The notes: a model not told the origin generated them from the sequence alone. A stretch of DNA of 64,000 nt from Paratinospora sagittata (GCA_035771175.1 CM069589.1:22834201-22898200), one strand, 5' to 3'; positions 25,464 through 37,000 are shown, counted from the first letter of the stretch. Numbers and translations: made by a program.

Positions 25464-28400
25464 CGGCTATTTGAACTTTTCTTAATGATTTGTTCGATAA
25501 GTAAGTTGATTGATCGGTCAAAAAGATTCAAATAGCAGTAACATTTTATTCCCGACTCCGATTTGAGTGATTGAAAATGCGTTGAAAAAGGAAGAAACGA
25601 TATTTCAAACGCGTTTTAAATAACTCAAATCATAGCGCGAAAGAAATGGTTACGGCTATTTGAATTTTGATTACTGATTAGATTAACAAGTAAGGTGGCT
25701 ATTGGGTAGCAAACATTCAAATAGCCACAACGTTTTCATCCTGACTCTGATTTGAGAGATTGGACATGCATTGCAAAGATGAAGAAACAATATTTTCAAC
25801 GCCTTTTCATTAACTCATAACAGAGTCAGCATTAAACTCTAAGACTATTTGACTTGTTCTTACCGATTCAATCGATAAGTAAGTTTAATGATCGGTGTGA
25901 AACTTTAAAATAACCATAACTTTTTGATTCTGACTCCAATTGTGTGATTGAACATGCGTTAGAAATTAGAAAAAAAGACATTTTCAATTCCTTTTTAATC
26001 ACTCAAATCAAAGTCAGGATGAAAAGTTACGGCTATTCGAAATTTTCTTCTTGATTTGTTCGATAAGTAAGTTGATTGATCGGTAAAAAACATTCAAATA
26101 GTAGTAACAATTTATTCCCGACTCCGATTTGAGTGATTGAAAATGCGTTGGAAAGAGGAAGAAACGATATTTCAAACGCCTTTGGAATAACTCTAATCAT
26201 AGTTCGAAAGAAATGGTTACGGCTTTTTGAATTTTGATTACTGATTAGATTAAAAAGTACGTTGGCTAATGGGTAGCAAACATTCAAATAGCCATAACGT
26301 TTTCGTCCTGACTCTGATTTGAGAGATTGGACATGCATTGCAAAGATGAAGAAACAATATTTTCAACGCCTTTTTATTAACTCATAACAGAGTCAGCATT
26401 AAACTCTAAGACTATTTGACTTGTTCTTACCGATTCAATCGATAAGTAAGTTTAATGATCGGTGTGAAACTTTAAAATAACCATAACTTTTTGATTCCGA
26501 CTCGAATTGTGTGATGGAACATGCGTTAGAAATAAGAAGAAAAGACATTTTCAATTCCTTATTAATCACTCAAATCAAAGTCGGGATGGAAATTTACGGC
26601 TATTTGAACTTTTCTTAATGATTTGTTCGATAAGTAAGTTGATTGATCGGTCAAAAAGATTCAAATAGCAGTAACATTTTATTCCCGACTCCGATTTGAG
26701 TGATTGAAAATGCGTTGAAAGAGGAAGAAACGATATTTCAAACGCGTTTTAAATAACTCAAATCATAGCGCGAAAGAAATGGTTACGGCTATTTGAATTT
26801 TGATTACTGATTAGATTAACAAGTAAGGTGGCTATTGGGTAGCAAACATTCAAATAGCCACAACGTTTTCATCCTGACTCTGATTTGAGAGATTGGACAT
26901 GCATTGCAAAGATGAAGAAACAATATTTTCAACGCCTTTTCATTAACTCATAACAGAGTCAGCATAAAACTGTACGACTAATTGACTTTTTCTCACCGTT
27001 TCAATCGATAAGTAAGTTTAATGATCGGTGTGCAACTTTAAAATAACCACAACTTTTTGATTCCGACTCGAAATGTGTGATGGAACATGCGTTAGAAATA
27101 AGAAGAAAAGACATTTTCAATTCCTTTTGAATCACTCAAATCAAAGTCGGGATGAAAATTTACGGCTATTTGAACTTTTCTTAATGATTTGTTCGATAAG
27201 TAAGTTGATTGATCGGTCAAAAAGATTCAAATAGCAGTAACATTTTATTCCCGACTCCGATTTGAGTGATTGAAAATGCGTTGAAAGAGGAAGAAACGAT
27301 ATTTCAAACGCGTTTTAAATAACTCAAATCAAAGCTCGAAAGAAATGGTTACGGCTTTTTGAATTTTGATTACTGATTAGATTAATAAGTAAGGTGGCTA
27401 ATGGGTAGCAAACATTCAAATAGCCACAACGTTTTCATCCTGACTCTGATTTGAGAGATTGGACGTGCATTGCAAAGATGAAGAAACAATATTTTCAACG
27501 CCTTTTCATTAACTCATAACAGAGTCAGCATTAAACTCTAAGACAATTTGACTTTTTCTCACCGATTCAATCGATAAGTAAGTTTAATGATCGGTGTGAA
27601 ACTTTAAAATAACCATAGCTTTTTGATTCCGACTCCAATTGTGTGATTGAACATGCGTTAGAAATTAGAAAAAAAGACATTTTCAATTTCGTATTAATCA
27701 CTCAAATCAAAGTCAGGATGAAAAGTTGCGGCTATTCGAAATTTTCTTCTTGATTTGTGCGAAAAGTAAGTTGATTGATCGGTAAAAAACATTCAAATAG
27801 GTGTAACAATTTGTTCCCGACTCCGATTTGAGTGATTGAAAATGCTTTGGAAAGAGGAAGAAACGATATTTCAAACGCCTTTTGAATAACTCTAATCATA
27901 GTTCGAAAGAAACGGTTACGGCTTTTTGAATTTTGATTACTGATTAGATTAATAAGTACGTTGGCCAATGGGTAGCAAACATTCAAATAGCCATAACGTT
28001 TTCATCCTGACTCTGATTTGAGAGATTGGACATGCATTGCAAAGATGAAGAAACAATATTTTCAACGCCTTTTGATTAACTCATAACAGAGTCAGCATAA
28101 AACTGTACGACTAATTGACTTTTTCTCACCGTTTCAATCGAAAAGTAAGTTTAATGATCGGTGTGCAAGTTTAAAATAAGCATAACTTTTTGATTCCGAC
28201 TCCAATTGGGTGATTGAACATGCGTTAGAAATAAGAAGAAAAGACATTTTCAATTCCTTTTGAATCACTCAAATCAAAGTCGGGATGAAAATTTACGGCT
28301 ATTTGAACTTTTCTTAACGATTTGTTCGATAAGTAAGTTGATTGATCGGTCAAAAAGATTCAAATAGTAGTAACATTTTATTCCCGACTCCGACTTGAGT

Positions 28401-29814
28401 GATTGAAAATGCGTTGAAAGAGGAAGAAACGATATTTCAAACGCGTTTTAAATAACTCAAATCATAGCTCGAAAGAAATGGTTACGGCTATTTGAATTTT
28501 GATTACTGATTAGATTAAAAAGTACGTTGGCTAATGGGTAGCAAACATTCAAATAGCCATAACGTTTTCGTCCTGACTCTGATTTGAGAGATTGGACATG
28601 CATTGCAAAGATGAAGAAACAATATTTTCAACGCCTTTTCATTAACTCATAACAGAGTCCGCATTAAACTGTAAGACAATTTGACTTTTTCTCACCGTTT
28701 CAATCGATAAGTAAGTTTAATGATCGGTGTGCAACTTTAAAATAACCACAACTTTTTGATTCCGACTCGAATTGTGTGATGGAACATGCGTTAGAAATAA
28801 GAAGAAAAGACATTTTCAATTCCTTTTGAATCACTCAAATCAAAGTCGGGATGAAAATTTACGGCTATTTGAACTTTTCTTAATGATTGTTCGATAAGTA
28901 AGTTGATTGATCGGTCAAAAAGATTCAAATAGCATTAACATTTTATTCCCGACTCCGATTTGAGTGATTGAAGATGCGTTGAAAGAGGAAGAAACGATAT
29001 TTCAAACACGTTTTAAATAACTCAAATCATAGCTCGAAAGAAATGGTTACGGCTATTTGAATTTTGATTACTGATTAGATTAACAAGTAAGGTGGCTATT
29101 GGGTAGCAAACATTCAAATAGCCACAACGTTTTCATCCTGACTCTGATTTGAGAGATTGGACATGCACTGCAAAGATGAAGAAACAATATTTTCAACGCC
29201 TTTTCATTAACTCATAACAGAGTCAGCATAAAACTGTACGACTAATTGACTTTTTCTCACCGTTTCAATCGATAAGTAAGTTTAATGATCGGTGTGCAAC
29301 TTTAAAATAACCACAACTTTTTGATTCCGACTCGAAATGTGTGATGGAACATGCGTTAGAAATAAGAAGAAAAGACATTTTCAAATCCTTTTGAATCACT
29401 CAAATCAAAGTCGGGATGAAAATTTACGGCTATTTAAACTTTTCTTAATGAATTGTTCGATAAGTAAGTCGATTGATCGGTCAAAAAGATTCAAATAGCA
29501 GTAACATTTTATTCCCGACTCCGATTTGAGTGATTGAAAATGCGTTGAAAGAGGAAGAAACGATATTTCAAACGCGTTTTAAATAACTCAAATCATAGCT
29601 CGAAAGAAATGGTTACGGCTTTTTGAATTTTGATTACTGATTAGATTAATAAGTAAGGTGGCTAATGGGTAGCAAACATTCAAATAGCCACAACGTTTTC
29701 ATCCTGACTCTAATTTGAGAGATTGGACATGCATTGCAAAGATGAAGAAACAATATTTTCAACGCCTTTTGATTAACTCATAACAGAGTCAGCATAAAAC
29801 TGTACGACTAATTG
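25464..29814 (+). repeat. Left block L3c: heterogeneous trimers up to the inserted element
   Basis: Trimers start at 25464, 26030, 26597, 27163, 27729, 28296, 28862 and 29427. The AAGTAAGGTGGCT variant of B recurs in five of them. 26597-28295 repeats the marker series of 19241-20939 at an offset of 7356 bp (13 trimers), including TTGGACGTGCATTGC at 20104 and 27460. 28862 onward repeats the start of it again. The last trimer is cut by the LTR after 388 bp. Confidence 0.85.
29810..29814. repeat. Target-site duplication, left copy (AATTG)
   Basis: AATTG directly before TGTGGCG. It is repeated directly after CGTCACA at 32778-32782. Undisturbed neighbours read CTAATTGACTTTTTC, so removing the insert and one AATTG gives the normal satellite sequence. 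Confidence 0.92.
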
Positions 29815-29827
29815 TGTGGCGACCCCG
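29815..29827. repeat. LTR terminal inverted repeat, left end
   Basis: TGTGGCGACCCCG. It is an imperfect inverse of the right end CGGGGCGTCACA (reverse complement TGTGACGCCCCG), with one substitution and one extra base. Confidence 0.75.
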
Positions 29828-29856
29828 AGCCCCGGACCACCAACCCCACAGGGAAT

Positions 29857-29935
29857 GGCATGCGGAATGCCGTGGCGGGACGCCCGGCGTAGGCATGTCC
29901 GACCACTCCTCAACTCCCGTGAGGTGGTTGAGACC
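29857..29935. other. GC-rich hairpin-forming end of the LTR
   Basis: The first ~130 bp of the element are strikingly GC-rich against AT-rich surroundings. Two small hairpins are visible: GGCAT (29857-29861) with ATGCC (29867-29871), and CTCAAC (29909-29914) with GTTGAG (29927-29932). The second can also fold as CCTCA with TGAGG. If the LTR is on the minus strand, this is the U5 end. The role is unknown. Confidence 0.5.
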
Positions 29936-30535
29936 CTACGAGCCTTATCTCAAACAACGACATAATATCAAAAGGTACTAAACAAAACTACCCACTGTAT
30001 TAATCATCAAAGACGAGATAATCCATAAAAATGAACCATAAATAAAATCATAATTCCTACAGTCCATTAAAAATTGACATACACATAAAGTCCAAAATTG
30101 TGGGTACAAATAAAAAAAAACCGTCATGTGCCCACATGGTCTATCTAGCAAGTCCCAACTCACCCATACTAAAATGTGGTAAGTATTATAATTACATAAT
30201 CCAAAATATAATACTTCATAATATAAATCACAATTCAATCAAAATGCCTCTCAACTCACATAGAGGACTTGGATTCTCTCGCAGGCAAGGCCCTCAAGAT
30301 ATGACTACTCCCTTGCCCTTATTCGGGACAGAAGGACCTGAAAGAGGAAAATGAGGGTGAGCCAACGATGCCCAGTGAATAGAATTCAAATATGCTATCA
30401 ATACTCATCAATAAAAACCATGTATGCATGTCAATGTGTAGCATGATTAAAAGCTCATAACATATAGATATCAAGCATTTATAATAAGTTCGATGCAAGT
30501 AAAAGTTTATCAATTTGGATCCACATTCCACATGC

Positions 30536-30640
30536 CTTGGGTTACTAGTCCACGTCTATTTCGCCGTGCCGTTGATCCCAATCATGTTTACTTGGGTTAC
30601 TAGTCCACGTTTATTTCACCGTGCCGTTGATCCCAATCAT
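30536..30640. repeat. 55 bp direct tandem repeat inside the LTR
   Basis: Two copies start at CTTGGGTTACTAGTCCACGT (30536 and 30591). They include CCGTGCCGTTGATCCCAATC and differ by few substitutions, for example TCTATTTCGCC against TTTATTTCACC. Confidence 0.85.
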
Positions 30641-30776
30641 TTCCTTCTTAAAACCCTCCTATGACAAGGTCAAGTCCCCCTATTAGCCAGATAGATGGGC
30701 CCAACCAAAGTCATAAGGTTTTCTCAAATCAATGCATCATTCAAAACATTAGAACACATTCATGCTTTCAACATAC

Positions 30777-30788
30777 AATATATATAAG
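30777..30788 (-). promoter_or_regulatory. Possible TATA element of the LTR
   Basis: The alternating stretch ATATATATAAG reads CTTATATATAT on the minus strand. If the LTR is on the minus strand, it lies about 2 kb from the U3 start and 0.96 kb from the LTR end, a plausible promoter position. A rival is GTATATAAATT (minus strand) near 32633-32645, only about 135 bp from the U3 start. Neither has further support. Confidence 0.2.
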
Positions 30789-31723
30789 TGATATGATGAC
30801 ATAAATGATATAATCATAAGTGAAGCCTACTCACAACCAAGCCTCGCGAGAGTATTTAATCACACACGACCACCAAACCGAATCAACCCAATCAAGATCC
30901 TGAAACATACATCAATATCCTACCATACATCAATTTCTATGCTCAATTACATAGACATTACAAATCAACCCTAAATCAGCCCACATATAATTAATAGGCC
31001 TAAATCCCATTTAATCCCATCATTCAACTCAAATCACATGACTTAGGCCTCTAATGCATAGTTCTCATTCATAAACCATTCTATTAATCAAAAATACTGA
31101 TTTTCAATTCCTTAGGCATAAACATGTCCAAATTTGGGTCACTTGATCACAAGTAGGCCTAACCCATGATATGGTCACAACCACCAAATCAGTAGCATAA
31201 TCAACCCTAATCATGCTTAATTAAACATAAGTTGCATCAATTCAATGATTCTAAGCCAAAAGCATCAAAAGCCCTAAAATATAAAATTTTCCATACTTAG
31301 GCCATATTGTCGATTTACACTAGGTCGCCATGTTCAGCCATGTATATCACTGATTTTGCATCATGGGTTCATCCACAATGGCAACTAGGTCAACATAGTT
31401 GACATGCAAGCTATTTGGAAAGGTCTAAGTTCATATTCTAAATGTAGGTCTAATACAAACAACCCTACCAATTCTTCACATGTATTATTCTGTTCAGATG
31501 TATCAATCTACCAACAGAAATATGTAATCACAAAATCAACCGTACAGATTGAAGTATGTGAAGAAACAAACCTTCTGTCCAAATATCAGCCCAATCCAAC
31601 GGTGGACCGAAAAGATATGTATCTTTGATGAGCAAGTGTCTAATCAGACAGTTTCTCCTTTCCTGCTGCAAATACCCAAACTCAGATGGCTATATCACAC
31701 AACATAATTAACGTATAAATATT

Positions 31724-32170
31724 TCCACCGTTCATAATACAGAAATATCTGTTGTAAACCACATACTCAAATTTGATATCCATCCAACGGTACGTTGAGG
31801 AGATCTACAAGTTTTACTGAAACGGAACGAGAAACCCAGAAATTCCGACCAGCTTTGTTTCAGAGGTTATATCTCTTAGCACAAGCTTCTAATTACGATC
31901 TCCACCGTTCCGAATGTATAAATATCAGTTATAAACTACATACCCAAATTTGATAACCATCTAACGGTAGATTTAGGAGATCTATAAGTTTGAGCGAAAC
32001 AGTGCGAGAAATCCAGACTTTCCGGCCAGCTTTGTTTGAGAGGTTAGATCTCTCAGAAGAAACCTCTGATCAAGATCTCCACCGACCAGAATGAAGAACC
32101 ATAAGCTACGAACGTGCTGACAAAATTTGAGCTCAATCTGACCGTAAATTCCAAAGATCCACTTCTTTGA
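31724..32170. repeat. 177 bp diverged tandem repeats inside the LTR
   Basis: TCCACCG marks unit starts at 31724, 31901 and 32078, steps of exactly 177 bp. Units share AAATTTGATAWCCATC-like, CCAACGGTA/CTAACGGTA, GGAGATCTA and CCAGCTTTGTTT segments. The third is more diverged and fades near 32170. A degenerate fourth unit is suggested upstream, with CCAATCCAACGGTGGA at about 31592. They show no resemblance to the surrounding satellite. Confidence 0.75.
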
Positions 32171-32200
32171 TGAAAATCTCGCAGGGTTCTTACTCCTGCA

Positions 32201-32280
32201 ACTCTCTCCTTCTTTCTCTTCTTCTTTCCTTTCTCTTCTTTTCTTTCTCTTCTTCTTTCTTTTCTCTCCACTCACCTCTT
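32201..32280 (+). repeat. Polypyrimidine (TC-rich) tract
   Basis: About 80 bp of almost pure C and T, made of TTCTTTCTCTTC-like runs. It is purine-rich on the minus strand and produces a spurious lysine/glutamate-rich open frame there. Confidence 0.8.
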
Positions 32281-32376
32281 TCTAGCACTTCCTTGATTCC
32301 CTCCTTGATTCTCTCCTTGATTCTCTCCTTGTTTTCCTCTCCTTGGTTCCCTCCACTCATTCTAGCACTTCCTTGA
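32281..32376 (+). repeat. Short minisatellite of ~12 bp within an 80 bp direct repeat
   Basis: CCTTGATTCTCT-like units of 12 bp repeat about five times between 32291 and 32352. The flanking segment TCTAGCACTTCCTTGA occurs at 32281 and again at 32361, an 80 bp spacing. Confidence 0.7.
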
Positions 32377-32765
32377 AGAAGACAAGTGGGCATTGGACAC
32401 TTGTCCACTTTCATGCACCAACCTTCACATGTGTTGGTCTCATACTACCCATACCAACCACATGTATTTTAAATGTCCAATCCATTTAATACACCAAATC
32501 TTCAATTTCCTTTATCCTTTTATTCCATCAATCCTAACCCATATCAATTCATGGTTTAATGAGCCCATGCATAAATAATAACATATGCATTAAACTTTAA
32601 TTTAACATGACTCATATACAATTTATGATACATAAATTTATATACATTATCAAGCATTAACTATACAAACATTAAACAATCATCAAACAAACACCAAACA
32701 TATCAAGGCAACACATAGAGTTTCGGCAAAATACAATTGGGTTATGGGCTAGATGAAATAATTTT

Positions 32766-32777
32766 CGGGGCGTCACA
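32766..32777. repeat. LTR terminal inverted repeat, right end
   Basis: CGGGGCGTCACA, the imperfect inverse of the left end. On the minus strand, TGTGACGCCCCGAAAATT would be the start of U3. Confidence 0.75.
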
Positions 32778-32782
32778 AATTG
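32778..32782. repeat. Target-site duplication, right copy (AATTG)
   Basis: Second copy of the 5 bp duplication. With it counted once, 29427-29814 (388 bp) plus 32783-32960 (178 bp) gives a 566 bp trimer, exactly the normal length. A 5 bp duplication is typical of LTR retrotransposon integrase. Confidence 0.92.
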
Positions 32783-34012
32783 ACTTTTTCTCACCATTTC
32801 AATCGATAAGTAAGTTTAATGATCGGTGTGCAACTTTAAAATAACCACAACTTTTTGATTCCGACTCCAATTGGGTGATTGAACATGCGTTAGAAATAAG
32901 AAGAAAAGACATTTTCAATTCCTTTTGAATCACTCAAATCAAAGTCGAGATGAAAATTTACGGCTATTTGAACTTTTCTTAACGATTTGTTCGATAAGTA
33001 AGTTGATTGATCGGTCAAAAAGATTCAAATAGTAGTAACATTTTATTCCCAACTCCGATTTGAGTTATTGAAAATGCGTTGAAAGAGGAAGAAACGATAT
33101 TTCAAACGCGTTTTAAATAATTCAAATCATAGCTCGAAAGAAATGGTTACGGCTATTTGAATTTTGATTACTGATTAGATTAATAAGTACGTTGGCTAAT
33201 GGGTAGCAAACATTCAAATAGCCATAATGTTTTCATCCTGACTCTGATTTGAGAGATTGGACATGCATTGCAAAGATGAAGAAACAATATTTTCAACGCC
33301 TTTTCATTAACTCATAACAGAGTCAGCATTAAACTCTAAGACAATTTGACTTTTTCTCACCGATTCAATCGATAAGTAAGTTTAATGATTGGTGTGAATC
33401 TTTAAAATAACCATAACTTTTTGATTCCGACTCCGATTGTGTGATTGAACATGCGTTAGAAATAGGAAAAAAAGACATTTTCAATTCCTTATGAATCACT
33501 CAAATCAAAGTCGGGATGAAAAGTTACGGGTATTCGAACTTTTCTTCTTGATTTGTTCGATAAGTAAGTTGATTGATCGGTAAAAAACATTCAAATAGTA
33601 GTAACAATTTATTCCCGACTCCGATTTGAGTGATTGAAAATGCGTTGGAAAGAGGAAGAAACGATATTTCAAACGCCTTTTGAATAACTCTAATCATAGT
33701 TCGAAAGAAATGGTTACGACTTTTTGAATTTTGATTACTGATTATATTAATAAGTACGTTGGCCAATGGGTAGCAAACATTCAAATAGCCACAACGTTTT
33801 CATCCTGACTCTGATTTGAGAGATTGGACATGCATTGCAAAGATGAAGAAACAATATTTTCAACGCCTTTTGATTAACTCATAACAGAGTCAGCATAAAA
33901 CTGTACGACTAATTAACTTTTTCTCACCGTTTCAATCGATAAGTAAGTTTAATGATCGGTGTGCAACTTTAAAATAACCACAACTTTTTGATTCCGACTC
34001 GAATTGTGTGAT
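32783..34012 (+). repeat. Left-arm satellite between the LTR and the inversion
   Basis: It continues the interrupted C monomer (to 32960), then trimers at 32961 and 33527. The second ends early at 34012, inside monomer C at GAATTGTGTGAT. It has the same orientation as 1-29814. Copies here carry private changes (GAGTTATTG, TGATTGGTGTG, TTACGGGTATTCG). Confidence 0.93.
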
Positions 34013-34013
34013 A
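34012..34013. other. Inversion junction of the satellite
   Basis: To the left, monomer C reads CGAATTGTGTGAT, where GGAAC or TGAAC would normally follow. To the right, the sequence begins ACTATGATTTGAGTTATTC, which is the reverse complement of the end of monomer A (normally preceded by TTTCGA). There is no spacer, and at most 1 bp of microhomology. The two sides meet at different monomer phases, so this is not a simple hairpin palindrome. Confidence 0.93.
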
Positions 34014-37000
34014 CTATGATTTGAGTTATTCAAAAGGCATTTGAAATATCGTTTCTTCCCCTTTCCAACGCATTTTTAATCACTCAAACGGGAGTCAGAA
34101 ATAAAATGTTACAGCCATTTGAATGTTTTTTACCTATCAATCAACTTACTTATAGAACAAATTGTGATGAAAAGTTCAAATAGCCGTAACTTTTCATCAC
34201 GACTTTGATTAGAGTGATTCGAAAGGAATTGAAAATGTCTTTTCTTCCTATTTCTAACGCATGGTCAATAACACAAATTGGAGTCGAAATCAAAAAGTTG
34301 TGGTTATTTTAAAGTTTCACACCATTCATTCAACTTACTTATCAATTGAATCGGTAAGAAAAAGTCAATTTGTCTTAGAGTTTAATGCTGACTCTGTTAT
34401 GGGTTAATCAAAAGCAGTTGGAAATATTGTTTCTTCATCTTTCCAATGCATGTCCAATCTCTCAAATTGGAGTCAGGATGAAAACGTTATGGCTATTTGA
34501 ATGTTTGTTACCCATTGGCCAACGTACTTATCTATCTAATCAGTAGTCAAAATTCAGATAGGCGTAACCATTTCTTTCGAACTATGCTTTGAGTTATTCA
34601 AAAGGCGTTTGAAATATCGTTTCTTCCTCTTTCCAACGCATTTTCCATCACTCAAATCGGAGTCGAAAATAAAATGTTTCGCCTATTTGAATGTTTTTTA
34701 CCGATCAATCAACTTACTTTCCGCACATATCGTGAAAAAAGTTCGAATAGCCGTAACTTTTCTTCCTGACTTTGATTTGAGTGATTCATAAGGAATTGAA
34801 AATGTCTTTTTTCCTATTTCTAACGCAGGTTCAATCCCACAAATTGGAGTCAAAATCAAAAAGTTGTGGTTATTTTAAAGTTTCACACCATTCATTCAAC
34901 TTACTTATCAATTGAATGGGTAAGAAAAAGTCAATTAGTCTTAGAGTTTAATGCTGACTCTGTTATGAGTTAATCAAAAGCCGTTGGAAATATTGTTTCT
35001 TCATCTTTCGAATGCATGTCCAATCACTCAAATCAGAGTCAGGATGAAAACGTTATGGCTATTTGAATGTTTGTTACCCATTGGCCAACGTACTTATCAA
35101 TCTATTCAGTAATGAAAATTTAAATAGTCGTAACCATTTCTTTCGAACTATGCTTTGAGTTATTTAAAAGGCGTTTGAAATATCGTTTCTTCCTCTTTCC
35201 AACGCATTTTCAATCACTCAAATCGGAGTCGGGAATAATATGTTACTGCTATTTGAATGTTTTTTACCGATCAACCAACTTACTTATCGTACAAATCGTG
35301 GATAAAAGTTCAAATAGCCGTAACTTTTCATCCCGACTTTGATTTGAGTGATTCATAAGGAATTGAAAATGTCTTTTTTTCCTATTTCTAACGTAGGTTC
35401 AATCACACAAATTGGAGTCGGAATCAAAAAGTTGTGGTTATTTTAAAGTTTGACACCATTCATTCAACTTACTTATCAATTGAATCGGTAAAAAAAAGTC
35501 AGTTAGTCTTAGAGTTTAATGTTGACTCTGTTATGAGTTAATCAAAAGCCGTTGGAAATATTGTTTCTTCATCTCTCCAATGCATGTCCAATCACTCAAA
35601 TCGGAGTCAGGATGAAAACGTTATGGCTATTTGAATGTTTCTTACCCATTGGCCAACGTACTTATCAATCTAGTCAGTAATCAAAATTCAAATAGTCGTA
35701 ACCATTTCTTTCGAACTATGATTTGAGTTATTCACAAGGCATATGAAATATCGTTTCTTCCTCTTTCCAACGCATTTTCAATCACTCAAACCGGAGTCCG
35801 AAATAAAATGTTACCGCTATTTGGATGTTTTTTACCGATTAATCAACTTACTTATCGAACAAATCGTGAAGAAAAGTTCAAATAGCCGTAACTTTTCATC
35901 CCGATTGTGATTTGAGTGATTTAAAAGGAATTGAAAATGTCTTTTCTTCCTATTTCTAACGCGTGTTCGATCACACAAATTGGAGTCGGAATCAAAAAGT
36001 TGTGGTTATTTTAAGGTTTCACACCATTCATTCAACTTACTTATCAATTGAATCGGTAAGAAAAAGTCAATTCGTCTTAGAGTTTAATGCTGACTTTGTT
36101 ATGAGTTAATCAAAAGCAGTTGGAAATATTGTTTCTTCATCTTTCCAATGCATGTCCAATCACTCAAATCAGAGTCAGGATGAAAACGTTATGGCTATTT
36201 GAATACTTGTCACCCACTAGCCAATGTACTTATTAATCTAATCAATAATCAAAATTCAAATAACCGTAACCATTTCTTTCGAACTATGATTTGAGTTATT
36301 CAAAAGGCGTTTGAAATATGGTTTCTTCCTCTTTCCGACGCATTTTCAATCACTCAAACCAAAGCCGAAAATAAAATGTTACAGCTATTTGAATTTTTTT
36401 ACCTGTCAATCAACTTACTTATCGAACAAATCGTCAAGAAAAGTTCAAATAGCCATAACTTTTCATCCCGACTTTGATTTGAGTGATTCGAAGGGAATTG
36501 AAAATGTCTTTTTTTCCTATTTCTAACGCAGGTTCAATCACAAAAATTGGAGTCGGAATCAAAAAGTAGTGGTTATTTTAAAGTTTCACACCATTCATTC
36601 AACTTACTTATCAATTGAATCGGTAAGAAATAGTCAATTAGTCTCTGAGTTTAATGCTGACTTTGTTATGAGTTAATCAAAAGCCGTTGGAAATATTGTT
36701 TCTTCATCTTTCCAATCCATGTCCAATCACTCAAATCAGAGTCTGGATGAAAACGTTATGGCTATTTGAATGTTTGTTACCCATTGGCCAACGTACTTAT
36801 CAATCTAGTCAGTAATCAAAATTCAAATAGTCGTAACCATTTCTTTCAAACTATGATTTGAGTTATTCACAAGACATTTGAAATATCGTTTCTTCCTCTT
36901 TCCAACGCATTTTCAATCACTTAAACCGGAGTCAGAATTAAAATCTTACTGCTATTTGAATGTTTTTTACCGATCAATCAACTTACTTATCGAACAAATC

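Larger units (their letters stand above)
1..29814 (+). repeat. Satellite array, left arm (A/B/C monomer family, plus orientation)
   Basis: Continuous tandem satellite without spacer. Trimer boundaries, taken at the CGGCTATTTGAAC-like motif of monomer A, fall at 1, 566, 1132, 1698, 2264, 2831, 3398 and so on, at 564-567 bp steps up to 29427. This gives about 52 trimers, or about 158 monomers of ~189 bp. The last trimer is interrupted at 29814 by an inserted element. The sequence is AT-rich but keeps about a dozen CpG per monomer A. No gene, tRNA, rRNA or non-satellite spacer is visible in this stretch. Orientation is arbitrary: plus here means that monomer A reads CTATTTGAAC on the given strand. 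The satellite family is not one I can name. Confidence 0.97.
29815..32777 (-). mobile_element. Solo LTR, probably of a Ty3/gypsy retrotransposon (2963 bp)
   Basis: A non-satellite insertion bounded by TGTGGCGACCCCG on the left and CGGGGCGTCACA on the right (TG...CA ends), with a perfect 5 bp duplication AATTG on both sides. No second LTR, primer-binding site, polypurine tract next to an LTR, or gag-pol coding sequence is present, and no open frame inside looks like a real protein. I therefore read it as one LTR left after recombination between two LTRs. Read on the minus strand it starts TGTGACGCCCCGAAAATT, which resembles the 5' ends of plant Ty3/gypsy chromovirus LTRs. Orientation and family are inferred from this alone. 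The length of nearly 3 kb suits a large plant LTR. A non-autonomous element with no LTRs of its own is the less likely alternative. Confidence 0.82.

Noticed and set aside
29978..30531. Overlapping open frames of 70-86 codons on both strands in the left half of the LTR
   Set aside because: They are short, mutually overlapping and of random composition, with no recognisable gag, protease or other retroelement motif.
31724..32170. Origin of the A/B/C satellite from the LTR's 177 bp repeats
   Set aside because: The lengths are similar but I see no shared motif beyond short AT-rich words.
31982..32414. Lysine/arginine/glutamate-rich minus-strand open frames in the LTR
   Set aside because: They come from the purine-rich complement of the TC tract at 32201-32280 and show no domain. 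LTRs of this type are not expected to code.
29815..32777. Complete LTR retrotransposon or Helitron
   Set aside because: There are no two long direct repeats, primer-binding site or coding region, and a Helitron would not make a 5 bp target duplication or have TGTG...CACA ends.
34013..34200. Perfect palindrome or hairpin telomere-like end at the inversion
   Set aside because: The arms meet at different monomer types (C against A), so the junction is not self-complementary over any length.
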